Shown: positions 5,716-9,265 of the stretch, one piece after another | Layout: each line of letters opens with the position of its first letter | Numbering within the stretch: position 1 is the first letter of the stretch | From: JBBSIG01 sp038232215 | GTDB taxonomy: Bacteria > Actinomycetota > Thermoleophilia > Gaiellales > Gaiellaceae | NCBI GenBank assembly: GCA_038232215.1 | Contig: JBBSIG010000092.1 | Coordinates: forward strand, 1-9,265 | Direction of reading: 5' to 3' | DNA length: 9,265 nt | Position numbers and translations under genes: made by a program | Notes under the pieces: generated by a model | The model's input: the letters and a program-made list of their open reading frames with translations, nothing else | Told to the model about the DNA's origin: nothing | The model's database searches: none

Positions 5716-6693
5716 TCATGCGAGGCACTCCATGATCTGCGCGAGCCGGAAGCGCCGCGAGCCCCACGCGCGGCTGCTGCCCGCGGCGAGCTCGGGCTCG
5801 CCGGCCCAGGCCGCCTCGGCCAGCTCGCGGTAGCACGCGATCCCCGGCTCGCCGAGGACGTCGGCGTAGCGCTCGACCGCGCCGAAGAACGTGTCCCATT
5901 CGCCCTCGACCTCCCACCGGAACAGCCGCTCGGCCAGCGCGCGCGGCTCGGGGCGCGCTTCGCGACAGGCGGCGAGGTGGAGCTCCTCGAGACGTTCCCT
6001 GACGGCGCCGAGCTCACCGCCCGAGTCGTCGACGTACTCGCAGGCCGCCTCGGCCCGACGGAGCGCATGCTCGCAGAAGGCGACGATCTCGGCGCCGTGA
6101 CCGCTTCCGAGCTCGCTTTCGACGGCTGCAATCACTTCCTCCAGCGCCTGCACGAACCCGTACGCCTCGTTCCAGGCGACGAAGCCGCCGGGGTCGACGG
6201 CGACGTCGAAGGCATGCTCGAGCTGTCGAAAGCGTGCCGCGGCGTCCGTGCTCGCACCGGAGGTGAGGGCCAGCAGGCGCGCGTGCAGGTACTCGTCGTC
6301 TAGCGCCTCCTCGAGCAAGAGATCGGCGAGCGCCTCCGCGCCCAGCACCGCCAGCCGGTCGTGCAGCTCGCCCCGCGTCGGCGCGGCGGCCGGCTTGCCG
6401 GCCTCTCGACCTCGCTCCAGCCAGGCGAGCCCGACCGCCACGCAGTGCTTGCAGAACAGGCCCTCGCGGCCGACCGGGCACGTGCAGGAGCCGGCGAGCG
6501 CGCCGCCCGCGAGCTCGAGCCGCACGCGGTAGCGCTCCGCGCCCTGCACGCCGGCTTGGATCGACGACTCGTCCCACCGAAGCGACCCCACCGCGCCGGT
6601 CGCCGCGTACTCCTCGCCGCGCTCGAACGACCGTGCGCCGGCCAGACGCCGCAGCGTCTCGCCTGTCAACAACTCAGCCACGTTCGGTTCCAC
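5716..6693 (-). CDS. SWIM zinc-finger protein, N-terminal half, ending at a premature TGA
   Basis: SWIM domains (CxCx(n)CxH) bind zinc and are thought to mediate DNA or protein contacts. Counting from GTG 6693, the motif is C70-T-C72, eight residues, C81-K-H83 (SCTCPVGREGLFCKHCVAVG). It sits after the usual lead, LRRLAGARSFERGEEYA, and a beta-rich section. The rest, to residue 325, is predicted helical (ALADLLLEEALDDEYLHARL, FVQALEEVIAAVESELGSGH, RLFRWEVEGEWDTFFGAVER). The frame ends RLAQIMECLA-TGA at 5716-5718 and then continues in register with the expected family sequence, so a CGA-to-TGA change or a sequence error is the simplest account. GTG 6681 may be the true start, because a GAGGTG lies 9 nt before it; GTG 6693 lacks a ribosome site. 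It is divergent from the DUF2293 gene and heads the SWIM-nucleotidyltransferase-HEPN set. The nucleic-acid-binding role is inferred. Confidence 0.82.
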   Translation of the reverse strand: MEPNVAELLTGETLRRLAGARSFERGEEYAATGAVGSLRWDESSIQAGVQGAERYRVRLELAGGALAGSCTCPVGREGLFCKHCVAVGLAWLERGREAGKPAAAPTRGELHDRLAVLGAEALADLLLEEALDDEYLHARLLALTSGASTDAAARFRQLEHAFDVAVDPGGFVAWNEAYGFVQALEEVIAAVESELGSGHGAEIVAFCEHALRRAEAACEYVDDSGGELGAVRERLEELHLAACREARPEPRALAERLFRWEVEGEWDTFFGAVERYADVLGEPGIACYRELAEAAWAGEPELAAGSSRAWGSRRFRLAQIMECLA

Positions 6694-6773
6694 CTCGGCC
6701 GAATCTACGTGACCGGCGCGACGGACTCCTCTCCGGCTCGCGGCGTGCGCGAGAATCGCTCACGAGCGTAAGC

Positions 6774-7824
6774 ATGAGGACGGAGGATCTCGAGCGACGC
6801 GTCATCGGTGCGGCCGAAGCGGCCCTGGTCGAGCGGCAGGCCGTCAGCACGCTCGACGTGCTCGTCGCTCTCGGCTGGCTGGCGCCCTCCCACGTCGCCG
6901 CCTGGCGCCAGGGGCGGATCGAGGCGCTCGAGGAGGCGCTGACCGTGAGCCCGGCGAAGCTCTCGGCCGCGCTGCTCCTGTTGGAGCGGTGGGCGCACCG
7001 CTGCGGCCTCTCGGTGAGCGAGACCGCGTACGTCGCGCGCACGGCCGACCGCCGGACGCTCCGCTTCAGCGAGAACCGTGACCCGGCCGTCGAGCGCGCC
7101 TACCGGACGCACTGGCTCTCGTCGGAGCTCTCTGCAGCCGCACGCGAGCGCCTGGCGCAGCGACAGAGCCGGCCGCCCGAGCTCGTCGTGATCGCGCCGC
7201 TCAAGGACTGGACGTGTACGGCGTGTGGGGGAACCGGCGACCTGCTGATCATGGACGCGGCCGGGCCGCTCTGCCTCGCCTGCGCCGACCTCGACCACCT
7301 CGTCTTCCTCCCCGTCGCGCGATGCCGCGCTCACCCGACGCGCGAAGCGCGCAAGCCGCCTGTCGGCAGTGGTGGTGCGCTTCAGCCGCGCCCGCAGGCG
7401 GTACGGCGGCAGGGCATCCTGGTCGAGGAGGACGCGCTCGAGCGGGCGGAGCAGGAGTGCCTGGCAGACGAGGAAGCGCGAGCGCGTCGGCGTCAACGGG
7501 ATGCCGAGCGTCGCGGACGCGAGGACGCCGGCCTGCGCGAGCGTCTCACAGCAGAGATCGTCCGCCTGTTTCCGGGCTGTCCCGCGCCGCGCGCCGAGGC
7601 GATCGCCCGTCACAGCGCCGCGCGCAGCAGCGGACGCGTCGGCCGGAGCGCCGCCGGCCGTGCCCTCGACCCGGCCGCGGTCGAGCTCGCGGTCATCGCC
7701 TCCGTCCGGCACGAGGACACCCGCCTACGACGAGCTGCTGATGAGCGGGGTCGAGCGCGCCGAGGCGCGGGAGCGTGTCCGTGGCGAGGTCGAGCGGGTA
7801 CTGGAGCGCTGGCGCCGCCGCTGA
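6774..7824 (+). pseudogene. DUF2293 domain protein with zinc ribbon, three frameshifts
   Basis: Function is unknown. From ATG 6774 the frame gives a helical N-terminus (DLERRVIGAAEAALVERQAV), then a zinc-ribbon-like CTAC...CLAC (C148, C151, C167, C170) running to LDHLVFLP. There the frame breaks. The conserved text continues in frame +2 as RDAALTRRAKRASRLSAVVV, then RFSRARRRYG; removing one C from the run at 7310-7313 restores it. It returns to the first frame near 7404-7412 (RQGILVEEDALERAEQECLA), where one base appears to be missing. The DUF2293 core follows: IVRLFPGCPAPRAEAIARHS, SGRVGRSAAGRALDPAAVEL, then VRHEDT. A third break at the C run 7720-7722 (one extra C) leads to YDELLMSGVERAEARERVRG, then EVERVLERWRRR and a TGA at 7822-7824. 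With two extra bases and one missing, the corrected gene is 350 codons including the stop. Sequence between breaks is well conserved, which argues for sequence errors. No clear ribosome site precedes the ATG. The next gene starts 29 nt downstream. Confidence 0.75.
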
Positions 7825-7853
7825 CTCGACAGGCGAAGTAGGCTCGCGGCCCG

Positions 7854-8387
7854 ATGGCGCGTACCTGGCTGTCGATCCGGGTCGATCTGGTGCACGGCCG
7901 CGGCGAGGATCTCTGGCCGCGGCCGGGACGGATCTTCGCCGCCGCGCGTCGTCACACGTTCGACCAACTTGCCGACGCGATCGACGACGCCTTCGCCCGC
8001 TGGGACCGGGGGCACCTGCACGACTTCACGCTCGCCGACGGGACGCGGCTGACCACGCCGTACATCGATTGGGAGGAGGCGGGGCCGGCGCTCGACGACC
8101 GCCGGACGACGCTCGCCCGGCTGCACGCGGGCGAACAGTTCGTGTACGTGTTCGACTTCGGCGACGACTGGACGCACCTATGCACGGTCGCCGCCGAGCG
8201 CATCGATCCACTCGACGAGCTCGGCGTCCTCCCCGGCGGGCCGCTCCCCTACTGGGGCTGGGGCGACATCCCCGACCAGTACGGCCGCTGCTGGGACGGC
8301 GACGACGGCGAGTCGCCTCTGCCTGAGAACCCCGGCCGGAGCGATCTGCCGCCGCTTCTGCCCTGGTGGGGGCCGCAGGAGCGCTGA
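7854..8387 (+). CDS. plasmid pRiA4b ORF-3-like protein
   Basis: This intact 177-residue protein matches the pRiA4b ORF-3-like family (named after an Agrobacterium plasmid gene; biochemical function not known). The family hallmark is FVYVFDFGDDWTHLCTVAAE, equivalent to the usual YxYDFGDxWxH, at about residues 96-115. The N-terminal strand LSIRVDLVHG, the helix TFDQLADAIDDAFARWDRGH and DFTLADGTRL follow the family order (strand, helix, then 'LH-F'-type segment). The C-terminal part is acidic and aromatic: GGPLPYWGWGDIPDQYGRCW. The ATG at 7854 lies 29 nt after the DUF2293 stop, so the two are probably one transcript; the ribosome site is weak. Members are often found near mobile or accessory genes, but nothing here shows transfer. 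Composition matches its neighbours. Confidence 0.85.
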   Translation: MARTWLSIRVDLVHGRGEDLWPRPGRIFAAARRHTFDQLADAIDDAFARWDRGHLHDFTLADGTRLTTPYIDWEEAGPALDDRRTTLARLHAGEQFVYVFDFGDDWTHLCTVAAERIDPLDELGVLPGGPLPYWGWGDIPDQYGRCWDGDDGESPLPENPGRSDLPPLLPWWGPQER

Positions 8388-8406
8388 GAACGTCAGTGAC
8401 CACGAT

Positions 8407-8429
8407 CGCGGCGCCCCGTCGGCGCCGCG
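8407..8429. terminator. 9-bp GC hairpin between convergent genes
   Basis: CGCGGCGCC (8407-8415) and GGCGCCGCG (8421-8429) are perfect complements around a 5-nt loop. It sits in the 46-bp gap between the pRiA4b-like stop (8387) and the minus-strand gene's stop (8434). No T-run is present. Such GC-rich inverted repeats are frequent by chance here, so the terminator role rests on position. Confidence 0.55.
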
Positions 8430-8433
8430 CGAG

Positions 8434-9265
8434 TCAAGCCCCGAGGAGCGAGCCTTGCGCCTGGCGGAGCTCCGGGTGCGGCGGATGCCACCGGCGTACC
8501 GCCGCGTTGGCGTCGGCGCGCGCGCGGCGGCGCGCCGTCTCGGGGCCGTCCAGCTCGCACAGCCGTGCGAGCGCGGCGCGGCGCACGCCGGCCTGCGCGG
8601 TCTTCAGGCCACGCCGAACGAGGCTCCGCTGCCGGTTCTCATCGAGGGCGTCGGCTGCATCGAGGAGCCCGTGGATCAGCGCGTCGCGATGGCGCGGCTC
8701 GAGCCTCGAGGCGGCGCTCAGCAGGTCGTCGAGTTGCTCAGGATCGGCTCGCAGCGCACGTCGAGCCGCCCAGCGGCGCAGCGGCGGCTCGAGCGAGGGG
8801 CGGTGCTCGCCGAGCGCGTCCTCGTCGACCGTGCAGACGAGGCCGGCCCCGTCTCGGAGATCGACGTCGAGCCACTGCGGCGAGACCCAGGCGAGCGGGT
8901 AGGAGATCACGAGCTCGTCCGCGAGCAAGGACTCCGTCAGGTCATCCAGCTGGTCGTCGCTGAGCAGGCCGCTCTCCTCGATCCCGGCGATCAGCCTGGC
9001 GGTAACCCGATCCCAGCGGCGACACGTGCACAGCAGCAGCGCGACGAACGATGTCGGCAGGTCCCCGGCGCCTTGCACGTTGGCGAGCAGGTCGACGGCC
9101 TCCCTGTAGCGCGTGCTCGACCCCAAACCCCACGGCGAGGCCAGCAGCTGCCGACAGAGCTCCTCTGCGTCGCTGCCGGCGGCAAGCTCTTCAAGCGGCG
9201 CATCGTCGTCCCACAGCACGACGAGAGCGTAGAGCGGCTCCCGGACAACCCGGTGACGCCCGGAC
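8434..9265 (-). CDS. unrecognised helical (HEAT-like) protein, 5' end cut by window edge
   Basis: I do not recognise this family. The frame is open from the right window edge to a TGA at 8434, giving at least 276 residues. A GTG at 9219 is available, but the residues upstream (HRVVREPLYALVVLWDDDAP) look continuous with the protein and no ribosome site precedes the GTG, so the true start is probably outside the window. The sequence is almost entirely helical and Leu/Ala/Asp/Arg-rich, with repeat-like blocks such as LEPPLRRWAARRALRADPEQ, LDDLLSAASRLEPRHRDALI and LKTAQAGVRRAALARLCEL. These suggest an alpha-solenoid of HEAT type in its C-terminal half. The N-terminal half has a CRQLLASPWGLG segment and WVSPQWLDVDLRDGAG. 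No catalytic motif, signal peptide or membrane segment is seen. It is convergent with the pRiA4b-like gene and separated from it by a hairpin. Confidence 0.7.
   Translation of the reverse strand, partial: SGRHRVVREPLYALVVLWDDDAPLEELAAGSDAEELCRQLLASPWGLGSSTRYREAVDLLANVQGAGDLPTSFVALLLCTCRRWDRVTARLIAGIEESGLLSDDQLDDLTESLLADELVISYPLAWVSPQWLDVDLRDGAGLVCTVDEDALGEHRPSLEPPLRRWAARRALRADPEQLDDLLSAASRLEPRHRDALIHGLLDAADALDENRQRSLVRRGLKTAQAGVRRAALARLCELDGPETARRRARADANAAVRRWHPPHPELRQAQGSLLGA

Noticed and set aside
5716..5718. Selenocysteine at the SWIM TGA
   Set aside because: No SECIS-like hairpin was evident just downstream, the family is not a known selenoprotein, and the position is between helices rather than at a redox motif.
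1..9265. tRNA, rRNA, CRISPR, insertion sequence, prophage or att sites
   Set aside because: No cloverleaf, repeat-spacer pattern, transposase or integrase, or long direct/inverted repeats were seen. The pRiA4b-like name reflects family history, not a plasmid here.

Overview
The window is about 70% GC, with third codon positions nearly all G or C. Gene content (LuxR-type regulator with TPR-like region, SWIM zinc-finger protein, DUF2293 protein, pRiA4b ORF-3-like protein, Tat-exported GKSLAQIA-type protein) points to a high-GC actinomycetote, most likely a Thermoleophilia-like soil or metagenomic lineage. That placement is inference from protein style, not from a marker gene.

Layout. Position 1-621 (minus) is a PlsY-type glycerol-3-phosphate acyltransferase that runs off the left edge. 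A 197-bp divergent gap separates it from an XPF/Hef-like ERCC4 nuclease with a tandem helix-hairpin-helix tail (819-1445, plus). A perfect 15-bp hairpin (1485-1523) sits between that gene and a convergent, Tat-exported small protein (1536-2060, minus). Next on the minus strand is a truncated, frame-broken LuxR-type regulator (2145-3138) that merges with an unrecognised protein (3139-3571). A DoxX-like membrane protein (3598-4059) lies just upstream of that. Further upstream on the minus strand is a tightly packed set: a SWIM zinc-finger/TPR-like protein split by an in-frame TGA (4954-6693), a minimal nucleotidyltransferase beginning 2 nt after it (4628-4951), and a HEPN protein overlapping the nucleotidyltransferase by 14 nt (4184-4641, frameshifted). 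Divergent from this set, on the plus strand, are a DUF2293 zinc-ribbon protein with three frameshifts (6774-7824) and a pRiA4b ORF-3-like protein (7854-8387). A second convergent-gene hairpin (8407-8429) precedes a minus-strand helical protein of unknown function that runs off the right edge (8434-9265).

The most interesting arrangement is SWIM - nucleotidyltransferase - HEPN. MNT/HEPN pairs are an established toxin-antitoxin class, and here the pair appears translationally coupled to a predicted nucleic-acid-binding SWIM protein. The main caution is that at least four genes carry one or more reading-frame breaks, mostly single-base changes next to short C or G runs, while the conserved protein sequence on either side stays intact. 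That pattern fits consensus or assembly errors in a high-GC genome at least as well as real gene decay, and it should be settled before any biological reading of the broken genes. I found no tRNA, rRNA, CRISPR array, insertion sequence or phage gene.
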